A stretch of DNA of 64,000 nucleotides from Auricularia sp. M13 (taxonomy: Eukaryota; Basidiomycota; Agaricomycetes; Auriculariales; Auriculariaceae). Under the pieces are notes generated by a model. The model was not told the origin of the DNA and ran no database searches. It was given only the letters and a program-made list of their open reading frames with translations. The stretch lies in NCBI GenBank assembly GCA_037042915.1, contig CM073199.1, forward strand, positions 1,984,001 to 2,048,000, read 5' to 3'. The stretch's first letter is position 1, and each line of letters opens with the position of its first letter. A program made the position numbers and the translations under genes. Shown here one piece after another: positions 32,568 through 44,025 of this stretch.

Positions 32568-35308
32568 TCAAATACGGCCGTTCAGGACGTCGGTTGATGA
32601 TATCCAGCCGTCAGCCCATTCCTTGGCCATCTTTCCGACCAGAGTTTGCTGTGCGGCGGGAGACTGCAGGAATGCGCGTTGAGCGCAAATGTACATGCCT
32701 TTCATGCAGCGCGTCAGCATCACATTTGTGCGCCTTGCGTTGGTCATGAAGCCAGGTTTCTTCGTGCGAACGATAGAGATGACGATGTATTCCGCCTCAT
32801 GCCCTGGTAAAAAAGCGTTGCAAATGAGAGAACGCTTTGGGAAGAGGTTGCGAGCGAGACGCACCTTGAAACGAGTCCACGCAGAAGACGCTGTCCTGCC
32901 ACGGCACATCCGTCGCCTTCAATTTATCCTCCAATACTTTGCGCTGAGCGTCGTAGGGCGTTATGATCTTGATATCTCTCCTGCCGCTCTTATACAGTTG
33001 CTTCACAAGCGCGATGCATGCGTCGGCTTCCACTCGATTCTATATAAAGCAGAATGAGGTTCGCATTCGCCAAGTCAGCGCTCGAGCGACATGCTTACAG
33101 TCCATGAGTGACCAACTTGGACTTCAGCTCCATCGCGGATATCGACAAACTTGCACGAGCGACGCGTTTTGATAGCGTGCGCAGATTGAAGCCTGCCATC
33201 ATACATGTGATGAGAGATGAAGGCGCAGATAGGTTTAGGAAGGCGATCTGCAATGGGTATGTCAACGATTACTTGACCTGCACGAGGACAGCACTAACAG
33301 CATTGGTCGAGCATCAAGGCACGAGAGCGGTGGGTTCCTAGTTCAAATATGCTCTGCAGTTCGGGGATGTCATCCTGTCCGTAGGGCGCAACTGAAGAAT
33401 GTTATTTGGCTCCACAAAGCAGACAAACGCGATAGTAACATACGTTGCTTATCGTCTCCGACGAACGCGAGTCTTCGCAAAGTGCGACCGAAGGTAGCTG
33501 CGACGCTCAGGTAATCACCGATGTCGATCTGGCTCGCCTCATCCACGAGCAAGTTCTCGATGGGAACCAGCCGAGTAAAACCTGCTTTCTGCATGCTGTG
33601 GTTGGAAAGCATGCTGATCGTGCAGAGCACGACCCCGTATCCAGCCAGAAGGCGCTCTACCTCCAGTGGCTTCAATTTGGCGAACTGTTCCGATCTAATG
33701 AGGTTCGACTGGAGACGTTCATACAAGTGCTCGTGCCCTGAGCAGCCGTTAGGAGGAAAAATCAGCATCAATGTCGAATGAACGTACAATCGAAGTGAAA
33801 CTCATGTGAGACAAGAAGCTTGAAATCCAAGAACCCACACTGTGCGAGCTTGCGCGCGATGTTCTTCATATTTTTGTCAATCAGTGGAATCTGGCGTAGA
33901 TTTCATCGCACCTTCACGGCAACGTTCGAATTGGCGACGATCCAAACGGGTTGCCGAGTCGCGCGAAGACCCTGCACGATGGCCGTGATAGTGGATGTCT
34001 TTCCGGTCCCCGGGGGGCCGAGAATAAGCTGCACCGCGACGACGTTGCGGGCGGGTTCCGCTAGAACAACGCGCACGGCCACGTCCTGTGATGCATTCAA
34101 CGGAACCGTGACGGATGTTGGTATTCCAGTTCTAGGAAGAGGTGCGCTAGCGAGGGCGGGCCTCCATATTGCTGTAAACACCATGTTGCCCTTGAATGAA
34201 ACTTGATCTTGCAAGAAATAGAGCAGTAGTGTTTTCTTTTTCTCCTCCGCACTTGTTAAGGGGTCCTTTCCGATTGTCACGACTGACTCCAGGCTGGTTG
34301 GAGGGACACCCTTCGTCTTGAACGTGGCCACCTTGCCCGTGACGTCGCGGATGCGCGCGCCAACCCGAGATCCATCTGTAGCACGAAGGATATGTCTCTA
34401 GATGTACCAAATCCATCAGAACCTAAGCCCTAGTCCTCGAAGCACGCACCTGGCTAGTCTCACGAACGCGCGTTTTGTATCTTGAGCTCATAACCTTGAG
34501 TCCGTCCTTGGTGACGGTGGCCTCCTTTGCGACATCGTTCTTCTGAATCGTGGGCTTCATTGCGTCCAACCTGGCGCTATCGCGATGAATTTTACTCAAG
34601 ATAGCCATGATCTAGAGAGTGTGGGTTGTCAGTACGTAGCCAAGATACCGAGTGGATGTATCAGCTCGCCTGCTTGTCAGCGGCTTGGCTAGAGACCCGA
34701 TGTGCGGAGCGCAATGGCTTAGCGAGACGAGGTTGCTGCGCAGCGATGGCATACTCGCGAGCTCGAACCAGCGCCTTCGGTACTGAATTGCTCGTGGATG
34801 ATTGACGCAGAAAGACGTTGCGGATAGCGGTCTTGTCACGGTCGAAGCCAGCTTCCAGAAGAAACAGGTAATTCGACAGACATTCGATGCCTGGATTGGG
34901 CAGTTTCAAGGACTGTAGATCGAGGCCATTCGAGATGAATATCCCAGCATCTGTGTATAGGCCGTACGCAATGACGTCCATGTGAGCTCCGAACAGCCGA
35001 AGCGTATCATTGCAGCAGATGAACCGCTCCAGCAGCTGCGACTGTTCGTCGTGGTATGCTGTCAGGCCAGTAACATGCAAGACCTTGCTCCTGGTAGCGA
35101 AGACAACGGCGGATAGCTTCCTTTGCGCTTTAAAGAGAGCAGATACGCCCAGGTATTCGCCTGGGGTACAGTCCCGCACGAAATTGCGCAGGACTTCCTC
35201 GCTGAGTAATGTAAATGCCTGGGTAATGATAATAAACTCCTGCAGCGGGCGAGACGGGAATAGCGAGCGAGCCAACTGCCTCGCAGCATCGGTTGCAGCG
35301 CTCATCAT
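32568..35308 (-). CDS. SF1 (UPF1/NAM7-like) helicase with an RNase D-like N-domain, copy A
   Basis: A multi-exon gene of roughly 800 residues. The first exon (35308-34670) codes for a domain with LGVSALFKAQRKLSAVVFAT, VLHVTGL and FGAHMDVIAYGLYTDAGIFI then SNGLDLQSL. Its strand order recalls DEDD exonucleases such as RNase D, with the first acidic motif apparently lost. A linker (RLDAMKPTIQKNDV) leads to the helicase core: Walker A LILGPPGTGKTSTI, IVANSNVAVK, motif II NLLVDEASQIDI, motif III FVGDDKQLAPYG, LDQCYRLPKPICAFIS, IKIITPYDAQRKVLE, VDSFQGHEAEYIV and TNVMLTRCMKGMYI. It ends STDVLNGRI. It probably acts on RNA or RNA-DNA duplexes. Copy B lies head-to-tail 970 bases away. The first intron (34669-34612) starts with GC, not GT. 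Confidence 0.85.
34612..34669 (-). other. GC-AG intron in helicase copy A
   Basis: The frame joins ...ADKQ to IMAILSK only if the intron starts GCGAGC and ends CTCTAG. The homologous intron of copy B, at the same protein position, starts GTGAGC. A T-to-C change of the donor is the simplest reading. Confidence 0.65.
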
Positions 35309-36276
35309 GTCGTGTGAGGCGCCGGTGGGAAAGGACCAGCAAAGCGTCGAGAAGATAGCAGTTCCGTGCAGGTATAAGTCGTAAGGGTAGGCAATCGGAG
35401 CGTCTGCCGCAAGCCAGTGGGACCGCTACCGCAAGGCCCCTCGAACAGCGTGCTTGGTGTGAAGAAGGCGAGGAGGCTGCCCGGCGCGCTGAACCCATAA
35501 CAATGGAAACATTGTGAATGACAACCCAAAACGTGTCAGCTTCAGAAAGGCCGCTCCGGCGATGCGATACGAAGGTTTCTCTGCACCGCAGTCGACTAGG
35601 TTGTGAGCATGAATTGCCGCCGCTCGGGGGCACGCGGTAATACAAAGCCAACGCCACTAGGAAGGCACGACCCTTTACCAGCGACCCGCTTGCAATAGAT
35701 AGGCAGGCTGCCGCGGTGCGCTCGGAGCTCGATACGTAGCACGACAGGCTTAGTGGCGGCAAGCTGCCAATCGCGGAAGATTGGTGAGTTGTTGGCGAAC
35801 CTTGATGCTGCAGTTTCGGGAGTTCAGCCTTCGGTAGGTGCGTAGATAGCAAATGGCCATCACCCGGACGTTGAGGCCGTTTGGAAGACTTGAATGTCAA
35901 GTTCGGAACTTAATCGGACTCGGAATTGAAAAAATGCTGATAGTCACATTGAACTCTAAGTACGCCGCACTGCGACCAGCGTCAACGCCAATTATGTGTA
36001 CTATTCAGGCGTTCCTACAGCCTCAGGGCCATGCAATTAATGCAATGAGGTTTTCTCGCTGTAGGGGCGTACTGGTCCTTGTTTCGTTGGCAATAAATAG
36101 TTTCGGCCTGCATGCACAATCGCGCTCAGTGTGTAGTAAGCAAGCATGAAGACGTTTTTTGCATTTCCGTTGGCCTGGAGGCGCTCCGCGGCCAGCTGCT
36201 CGATTCGATTCTGTGCAGCTATATAGCTGAAAGGGCTCTAGCGCGCGCGTCGCGCAGCCATTCATGTACATTGATC
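35309..36276. other. spacer between tandem helicase genes
   Basis: This contains the promoter of copy A and the 3' UTR of copy B. A frame of about 250 codons on the minus strand lacks an ATG-led start and family features, and I regard it as non-coding. No sequence similar to helicase exons was seen here. Confidence 0.45.
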
Positions 36277-39036
36277 TCAAATGCGTCCATTTAGGACGTC
36301 CGTCATGGATATCCATCCCCTTTGCCCCCACTCCGCAGCCATTTCGCCAATCAACGTATTCTTCGCCGTCTTGCGACTCAGGAACGTCTTCTTCGAGCAG
36401 ACGTACATGCCACGAGTACATCGTGTGAGCATGACATTGGTCCTGCGAATGTTCTTCAGGAATCCGGGACGGTCGGTCCTCACGACAGAAACGATGATGT
36501 AGGGTGCCTCATTTCCTGGAAGAGGTGACAGTGCATTAAAAACCGCCGATAGTTCGGAAGATAGTACGCCACCGTGCACACCTTGGAACGAGTCAACACA
36601 AAACACTCGGTCCTCCCAAGATATCTCAGAGTCCTTCAGTTTCCGCTCGATGAGGGCGCGCTGCGTATCGTAGGGCGTGATGATGCGGAATTCCTTGCCC
36701 GCTCGCTCCAACTGCCGAGCAATGGAGATACAAGCATTTGCTTCATGCTCGTTCTGAAGCCCAAGTTGTGTAAGCATGATAGTTGCGAAGCGAGTCACGA
36801 ACTGTCCAAGAGTTACCCGACTTTTTTTCCACACCGTTGGAGACGTCGACGAATTTACATGCATCGCGCGTTGTGATGCTATGCACCGATCCAGAATGCA
36901 GCTTGTTATCGTAGACCCGCGCTGAAATAAATTTGCAGATCGCTTGCGGAAGGCGATCTGGGTTTAGGTGAGATGCAGAGTCTAGATACGGTTGAGTGGG
37001 TCATGGGACGGACAGGATGTGTCGAGCATAATCGCCCGTGAACGATGATGCGCGACTTCAAAGATACTCTGCATGTTGCCTATGTCCTCTTGACCATAAG
37101 GCGCAACTGAGGTAATATGATAAGTATAAATGGTTGGTATATGCCGTGGACAATGTAAGAACGCACGTTGCTTATCGTCGCCGACAAATACCAGCTTCTT
37201 CAGGGTCCGTCGGTACAGATGAGCCGGAACGAGATACTCGCTCAGCTCAATCTGACTGGCCTCGTCAATGATCATGGTCTCCACGGGCACAACAGAGGTT
37301 AAACGGGCACAGCAGCCCGAGAGAGTACCGAGTGTGCACAAAACGACTTGTGCGCCGCCCAACATACGCTCGGAAACCAGGCGCGAGCCTTTCAGTTTAT
37401 CCGACCTGATCACGTTCTCCTCAATCTTGAGGTATAAATGTTCGTGCCCTGCAGATGCTTTAGTTACGAGAATAGCCCTTCGGGAAGAGAACACGATCGT
37501 ACAGTCGAAGTGGAACTCTTCTGAAACTACCAACTTGAAGTCCCAAAATCCGACGTCCGCGAGCTTCTCGGCAATGTTCTAGGCGATCGATCAGACAATA
37601 TTACAGGAAGAAATGCTATCGGTACCTTCACGGCGACATTGGAGTGCGCGACCAGCCATACCGGACGACCTTCCGATCGTAACCCCACGACGCTTGCGGC
37701 AATCATGGTGGTCTTGCCAGTCCCGGGAGGGCCGACAATGACGTCCACGTCAACCAGACCGTCCGGCACGTCGCGCATGACCTGCTGGACAGCGGCAAGC
37801 TGTGAGTCGTTCAACTGAATACCAGTCGCGTGCGCAGTAGTCGCAACGATAAGGTTGCGAGTCGAATTTCCGAGCACCTGGCTGTCCGAGTTCCAGATGG
37901 TTGAGAAAACGCGATCTTGCGATAGGCATGGTGAAATTTGCCCCTTGAGGAGCTTAAGCAACAGCGCCTCCTTGCGATGCTCTGCGTGGCTCTGCGGATC
38001 TTTCCCCACACTCGTTACGCTCCTGAGGCGCGCTGGAAGGCTGCACGAGAGCGACACTTGAACCTTCCTGCCCTTGACCTCTCTGATCGTGCCGACAAAC
38101 TTCAATCCGCTGTCGGCCACAATTTCGAGCTTCTATTTGCGCGCCGTTAGCAGCAGCGGGGGCTATAATCCGTAAATTCTCACCCCAGACCCTCGAACAC
38201 GCGTGTTGTACCTCTCGCAGGTCAACTGAAGGCCGTCTTTGCCGGCTGAAACCTCCTTGTCAACGTCGTGCTTTGTGACCGGAGGCTTCAGCGCATCAAG
38301 ACGTCTGACAATGCGATGCGCCGATGCTGCCACTTGGAGAACCTATCGTAACTTGTAAGCCATTCTTGACAAATCGGTATGCTCCGAAGCTGCTCACCCA
38401 GGGCTGCATAGCATTGGTTGAGACTACGGCCGCCCGGGCCAGTTGGCTTGCGAGATAGGACCGTTGCCCGACAGCTGCAAACTCACGCGCCCGCACGATC
38501 GCCTTTGCTGCTGCCTTTTCAGACGAATAGGGATCGCAAAAGATGCTTAAAAGGGGCGAATTGTTGGTCGTGCTGCCAACGCCGAACGTTTCGTAGTAGA
38601 TCTGCGGAGCATCCCTGGCCATGGACTCGTTGCGCGGGGTTAGAGACTGCAGATCGACGCCATTCGCCACCAGGACGCCAGCATCGGTATACAGCCCGTA
38701 GGCGATCACATCCATATCAGCGCCGAACAGCTTGAAATCGGGATTGCAGCACAGGTACTGCTGCAAGAGCTGGGCCTGCACAGGCTTTCCTTCGCAGAGG
38801 CCCATGACGTGAAGGACCTTAGTCGGCGTGGCGAAAACAATCCCAGATAGCCTGCGCTGCGTCTGGAATAACACCGAAACACCGAGATAGGGCACGGTTC
38901 GCTCATCTAAGAACGAGCGGAGGTGCGCCTCTTTCAGAGCTGGGTAGTATACTGAGTCGATGGTAAAGGCTGGGAAGGGGCGGGCAGGAAAGAGAGCGCT
39001 GGTGAGCTCCATAACGGCAACGGTCAGGTCGGCCAT
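36277..39036 (-). CDS. SF1 (UPF1/NAM7-like) helicase with an RNase D-like N-domain, copy B
   Basis: Start MADLTVAVMELTSALFPARP, aligned with the start of copy A. The N-domain has YLGVSVLFQTQRRLSGIVFA, KVLHVMGL and KLFGADMDVIAYGLYTDAG then VLVANGVDLQSL. The helicase core has VIVGPPGTGKTTMIAAS, AHSNVAVKNIAEKLADVGFW, TMIIDEASQIELSEYL, VFVGDDKQLAPYGQEDIG, LDTSYRLPQAICKFISARVY, FRIITPYDTQRALIERKL, VDSFQGNEAPYIIVSVVRTD and RTNVMLTRCTRGMYV, ending MTDVLNGRI. These blocks appear only when about eight GT-AG introns are spliced at the positions used in copy A. Motif II is DEAS rather than DEAA/DEAQ in both copies. Both belong to the NAM7/UPF1-like group but no orthologue can be named. Tandem duplication is clear from shared introns and order. 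Confidence 0.87.
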
Positions 39037-39732
39037 GTGTAAAAGACTAAGGTCGAGGTCGATGGGAAAGCGAGGAGGGGGAAGCGAGGGTGTAAACCAC
39101 CGTTGTGCTGGTAGAAAAGGCAGAGGACGACAGGGTGGACACAGCAAGTCGCACAACCACACAAGCAAAGGCCTCGTTCAAGGCGCATGTCGAACGCCAC
39201 CACTGCAACCGAACACCTTGCGGCCTGCGGCCCCTGGAGCCGAGGCGCTGCGGGTCACTAGCATCCAGGCTACCCTATCCGGCGCATGGACGGTGTTAAT
39301 AACCTCGTGCCCCCGTGAAAACATGAGGTGAAGACAGTTGCCCCTCAACTGACGCCTTGGACGTCCAGTCCATGACCGAGAATGGACGCCAACCACGGCA
39401 AGCTGTGCCAATAGCAGCGTGGAACGTTGATCCAGAAGGGACGCCACGCGCAAATCACTGCCGTAGGCTTGAGGTGTAGCGCGGTCCGACCTCGATTCGG
39501 GGCCCGGCGATGTGCTGGCAGGCGATGCTATAGTTGCCTAATAATACAATGTGAACCATGAAGCAGCCGGGACGTTCGACGCGCTCCGGCAAGTGGTGGT
39601 TTGTCGAACTCGGGAGTGGAGTCGGAGCTGGGACTGGCCAGTGGGCCCAGCAACTTCGCACCTTCCGCCTCCTCTCCGTGCCACAAAAGCGCATCCGCGC
39701 GTTCAATTGAGCCAGTGTCAGGACAGGAGCAA
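39037..39732. promoter_or_regulatory. divergent promoter region
   Basis: This lies between helicase copy B (minus) and a small membrane protein gene (plus). The stretch next to the helicase is purine-rich on the plus strand (pyrimidine-rich on the transcribed side), as is common near fungal transcription starts. No gene is supported in it. Confidence 0.4.
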
Positions 39733-39987
39733 ATGGCCCCTCAAAACGAGGTTGATGCTATGCTCGCGCGCCGCAACGAGCCTCCTGAGGAGTTTGAACG
39801 GCGTGCAGGTCTTCTCTCGGCGAAGGCTCGCGAATTCCGCGTTCAGGCGCAGCAACGGCGTGCGGCAGAGCGCAATCGTCTCCTCAAAAAAGTGATGATA
39901 GTTGTATTCGGTGCTGGGCTTATGTGGCTTATCTACAGACTCATCTCTGGCCGCCAGCCTGTTGGCCTCACTACCCGTCTGTCATGA
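39733..39987 (+). CDS. Small tail-anchored membrane protein, unknown function
   Basis: 84 codons from the ATG at 39733; the same frame stays open upstream without another ATG. The first 50 residues are charged and helical (EEFERRAGLLSAKAREFRVQ, AAERNRLLKK), then one membrane helix VMIVVFGAGLMWLIYRLI, then a short tail (SGRQPVGLTTRLS). A charged amphipathic helix followed by a C-terminal anchor suggests an ER, mitochondrial or Golgi tail-anchored protein, with its bulk in the cytosol. I do not recognise the family. A short upstream exon is possible. Confidence 0.5.
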   Translation: MAPQNEVDAMLARRNEPPEEFERRAGLLSAKAREFRVQAQQRRAAERNRLLKKVMIVVFGAGLMWLIYRLISGRQPVGLTTRLS

Positions 39988-40296
39988 ATTCACTACTCAT
40001 ATATAATGATGATTTTGCGCATTGTTCCTCTACGGTACGAGCACTCTCATCAGCTGCTGGGTCCCCATCTAATAATCTGCATTGTCTCCGTGTACTTGGG
40101 CAATGCGATGCTGTGAAACACGAGTATACCACATGTAGAGCTCGTCTCGCCAACCTATATATATGACTGGCGGCATGGACGTCGTGCCTCGCCGTGGCAG
40201 TCATCTGTTCAATGAGAAATGTCCCATAAGGTGTATATAAATCTCCGTTGCGAGCGATAAGTAATGGGTCGTACAGATTTCGCTACAAAATTGAAT

Positions 40297-41932
40297 TTAT
40301 GCACTGGAACACAGCATCGTCTCATAATCCCCAGCTTCGTCACTGATGAGGGTCGCGACTGTACAGGGACGCACACATCCGATATGCAGGTCATTGCACG
40401 ACGAACAGGCTTTGAGGCCTGAGCGTGTCCAGCAGTCTAGCCCCTCTGTTCTGCAATTGTTGCATGGGGGAAGACGGCATCGAGGCTTGGGACTGTCATT
40501 GTCGTCGTCTTGGACAGACGTATCTGGAGGGCCATCCTCCTCATCATCCTCAGAGTCTTGACGAGAGTCTTCGCCGGAGGAGCTCGCTGCATCTTCCATT
40601 TGAGTCTGCGACGGAGGTTCATGCCCGTACGCATCGCCTTCCACGTCCTGATACTGAATGACGCCACATTAGTACCAACTAGACGGTCTGAGAGGTGTAC
40701 TCACGGGATAATTCTCCTTATAGCAGATAGGCGCGAGTGCCGCGAGACGCGCGGACTTCCTGGATGAGGAGGGTGCTTGTGGTGGTGGCGGCGAAAACGT
40801 TGACGCCTTTTCGACGTCGCTGTCGGACGTTTCGTCCGTCTCGTCATCCGAGGTTTCAGACATTTCATCTTCGGTTGTGACAGCATCGTCTTCGTCTCTC
40901 AAAACCGTGCTCGAAGCCTCAGACTGCTGCTGTGTGCTGCCGTGAGTCAAGTCAAACGCTGTGACGCAAGGAAAGCACACACGTCGCCTTCGTCGGCATC
41001 GACATCCATCGTATCATCCTGCAAATTCAGGAACTTTTGCTCGAGACGGGTAATGGCTGCGCGTATAAAATCGTACCTCGGGCCCATCTTCTGTCTCATC
41101 ATCGCCCGTAGCAACACGACTGCACTCCCGGCGCGTAGACAATCTTTCTGGCGTATCCGACCAGGGAATTGGCTGCTCATACTCGTCCTCACTGCTGACA
41201 ACTCGCTGGAACCTTCGACGCTTGGGCGATTTGTCTGGCGTCGAAGGGACTTGATGTTGGTCATCCTCGTCTTCAGCGTCACTGTATACGACCCGACTAC
41301 GATTTATGCGGTGACTGGGCGAATGCACCGGTGTCGAGGGCGGCGCTTGCGGTTGATCAATGTCGACCTCCTCGTCACTATTCAGGACGAGGCTTAACCG
41401 TGAGCGCTTTGCTGGTCGCTCATGCTTCTCCGGCGCCTGCAACCGCCTTTCGAGTTCGTGAATCCTGCGGTCCTTATCGGACAGTGCTTCGGAATGCTGC
41501 AGCTCTCGGTCAGCCTCGACTGGTTGTACCTCCACCACGAGCATACGCACTTGCTTCTCGAGGCTGATAATCTGAAAGTGTATGCCGCGAAAGTCACGCT
41601 GCAAGGAAGGCCTCGATTTGATTTGTTGCGTACCTTTGCTTCGAGTGTGGCGATAGCTTGCTCCTTCGCGAGCAACTCTTCCTTGAGTCGCTGATTCTCA
41701 TCCCGCTGCGATAGAGCATGGCGTGAGTGCCGTACAAGTATAAAAGAACTGTAGGATACGAACTGTTCCCTTATTCCCTTTCTCAAGAGCGTCGTACATG
41801 GCCAGAAACGTGCTGCAGTCAGCCGCCAAGTTAAGCACATGATCCTTGATCTTGGCCTTCTACATCCAGAGTTCAGTGAGGAGCAAGAGCACGTCAAGAG
41901 GAACTGACAAGATTGGCAGCGTTGTTATTCAT
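40297..41932 (-). CDS. Group I coiled-coil protein with C-terminal six-cysteine cluster (copy C)
   Basis: Start MNNNAANL, then KAKIKDHVLNLAADCSTFLA and heptads RDENQRLKEELLAKEQAI and ISLEKQVRMLVVEVQPVEAD, LSDKDRRIHELERRLQAPEK. Three basic-hydrophobic-acidic boxes follow (SRLSLVLNSDEE, SRVVYSDAEDED, FQRVVSSEDEYE), then a MDVDADEGD block, an acidic Ser/Glu/Asp tract, the box RKSARLAALAPICYKENYP-(intron)-YQDVEGD, and the cluster C-x2-C-x6-C-x8-C-x2-C-x6-C (CNNCRTEGLDC and CSSCNDLHIGC). It ends SDEAGDYETMLCSSA. Order, intron positions and conserved boxes match copy A on the other strand 14 kb away. Function is unknown. The design of oligomerising helix, NLS-like runs and zinc-cluster-like end suggests a nuclear, perhaps DNA- or chromatin-bound protein (inference). 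Confidence 0.68.
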
Positions 41933-42420
41933 GGCTTTCACTGGTGAAAGGTGCAATGTGCAAGGCTGAGGATAAGTTGAAGACACGCCGGGAATCCTAT
42001 TCCGAGTCCCCGGCGCCTGATGGCTGTCGGCCCGGATGACTGCCCGCTCTGCGACACTGCCAGCCGCGGAAAAGGCGTCGACATCTCTCTGATAATGATC
42101 GTCGGGATAACCATCATAGTCCGGTCCACGCGTGAGCTCTCTAAGCGATATTCGCATCCTACTGCCTCTCGCCGAAGAATCGCTCGTTAGTGTCAACTGA
42201 CGGAACGATCTCCATTGTATCCAAGGAACCGGCGGCGAGCTGGTCGTGGGTGCTTGCAGGGCTTCAGGCAGTCTCCTTTGGCTGTTGGCAAGAATAGAAA
42301 CGATCTCTTTCCCAGAATTTACGCGTCGTGGGTAAATTGATATTAGACCGGCCCAGGTGGCAATGCAAATTGAGTGCAAACCTCCCACTTGCTGGTCCCT
42401 GCATACCGACGCCAGGAGTC
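41933..42420. other. spacer between group I copy C and group II copy D
   Basis: Both flanking genes are on the minus strand. The spacer should include the promoter of copy C. Frames present are short and lack coiled-coil or cysteine patterns. Confidence 0.4.
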
Positions 42421-43749
42421 CTAAGGTCCAAGCAGCTCCTTATGCTTCCGCATAGTAGCATCCCGTCGACGGCCCCGATTCGGGGAGGTCGTTATTATAA
42501 TATCAGAGAGCCTTGACTCGTCGTCCGACAGCTCCATGTCCTGTCCCAAACAAATAAGTTGCAGCCAACAGCCTGAGCTCAAAACGACGGCGCACCGAGG
42601 AGTCTGGGATGAACAGTAGTTCTCTCTTTCGGCCAGCCGACGTCGAAGGCGAGGAGGATACCGGAAACGGCAGTTCGTCAGAGTTCGTGACGGCGCTGCT
42701 ACTACTGGCAGGCTCTCGTCTAATTCTGCGCCTGGCGAATACGGACGGCTGCAAATCACACGCTGTAATGAACTCGAGGGAATACATGCCTGCAGTGTGC
42801 GCACCATGTCTTCCATACGTATCGGGCTCGAACTCGAGCTCGCGTTTGTCGCGACCTTCCTGCGCTTCGTTCCCAGCGACAACCCGGCATGATGATGATA
42901 CTTTGGGGGCGTCGCAATCCTCCTCTTCAGCGGAAACGGGCGCGAGCCGACGGGCTGGTTCTGGTCCTCCAGCTCTTTGACCTTGGCTTCGCTGTCGTGC
43001 AGTGATTTTCGGAGCGACTTGGTCTACACGCACGGTCAGATTTAAATTCAGCCGTATAGTGTGAGACGAAGGTCGTGATTATTATACCTCAAGCTCCAGG
43101 GTTTTGTTCTGCCAAAGGCGGTATGAATGAGCATTGGGATGATGCCAAAAGAGGAGAGGGTTTTAACAGACCTTGGAAACGTAGTCCGCGTTCGATTGCT
43201 TCAGCGACTTGATCGTCGCCTCGTGTTTTGTTATCTGGACACAGCACGCCGTAACAGTAAGCTGTCGTGCAGAGTAGAAGAAACGGAATGGTACGCGCCT
43301 GGCTCGCATCTTTCACTGCAGCCTTGCGCAGCTCGACGATGTCTGCCTTCAAGTTCGCGATTTGCGGCGCGGCGACGACCAATCGACTCTCCAGGTCCTC
43401 TTTCTGCGCGCATTTTGTAGGTTTAGACAGTGCATAGGACGGGTATGAACAGGCTGGCGTCACTGTACCTGTTCGCGCAGCTCCTCGTTTTCCTTTCGCA
43501 AGCGCTCGAGTTCGTCGGCCGCCTGCTGTGCCTGCTCGCAAAAGCAGCATCCGCAAAACGTCAGCGCTAGCGCTACCAGCGACGCGTATTCGGAAGACCT
43601 TTTCCTCGCTCAGCTGCCGTTCCTGTCGTAGCTCGTAATTGTCACGATACAGTTGCAATAGCTCTGTCTGTACGACGCCAGCGTTAGATGCCCATATCGG
43701 ACGGAGCAATGGACTGGACGCTTTCCTGGGGATCTTTACGGGACGCCAT
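42421..43749 (-). CDS. Group II coiled-coil protein (copy D)
   Basis: Start MASRKDPQES, then short exons each coding for a few heptads: TELLQLYRDNYELRQERQLS, AQQAADELERLRKENEELRE, KEDLESRLVVAAPQIANLKA then DIVELRKAAVKDASQ, ITKHEATIKSLKQSNADYVS, NKTLELE and TKSLRKSLHDSEAKVKELED. After the coil there is a basic region (LGTKRRKVATNASS), an acidic and Ser-rich stretch, and the end RGRRRDATMRKHKELLGP. The first two coil exons match copies E and F residue by residue in pattern. The intron at 43298-43235 appears to start GC. Introns at about 42808-42754 and 42597-42543 keep the C-terminal frame. No known family is recognised. A nuclear, self-associating protein is likely. Confidence 0.6.
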
Positions 43750-44025
43750 GGTGTGATTAGAAGGGCGCGGGAAGTCGGAGCGTCCTAGTGCGGCCCGCGC
43801 ACTGTCGAATGAGAGCAGAGGCGGACTCGCGGAAGAGGGACCTCAGCGGAGTTGGCGCGTTGTGGCACGCGTTACTCCGCTCGGTCAGACCTCACTCCAA
43901 ATAAGTACAGGGTGCCAAACCCGGTGAGAAACAGGTATAGGCATTGTATTATAGGGAATAGAGTACGAAGATACATAATTCATGACCCTAGGTCATCATC
44001 ATTTTTGGAAAGGCTGGACTGAGCC

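Noticed and set aside
35130-35900. 256-codon open frame between the helicases
   Set aside because: No ATG-led start, no motif, and it overlaps the first exon and promoter of helicase copy A in another frame.
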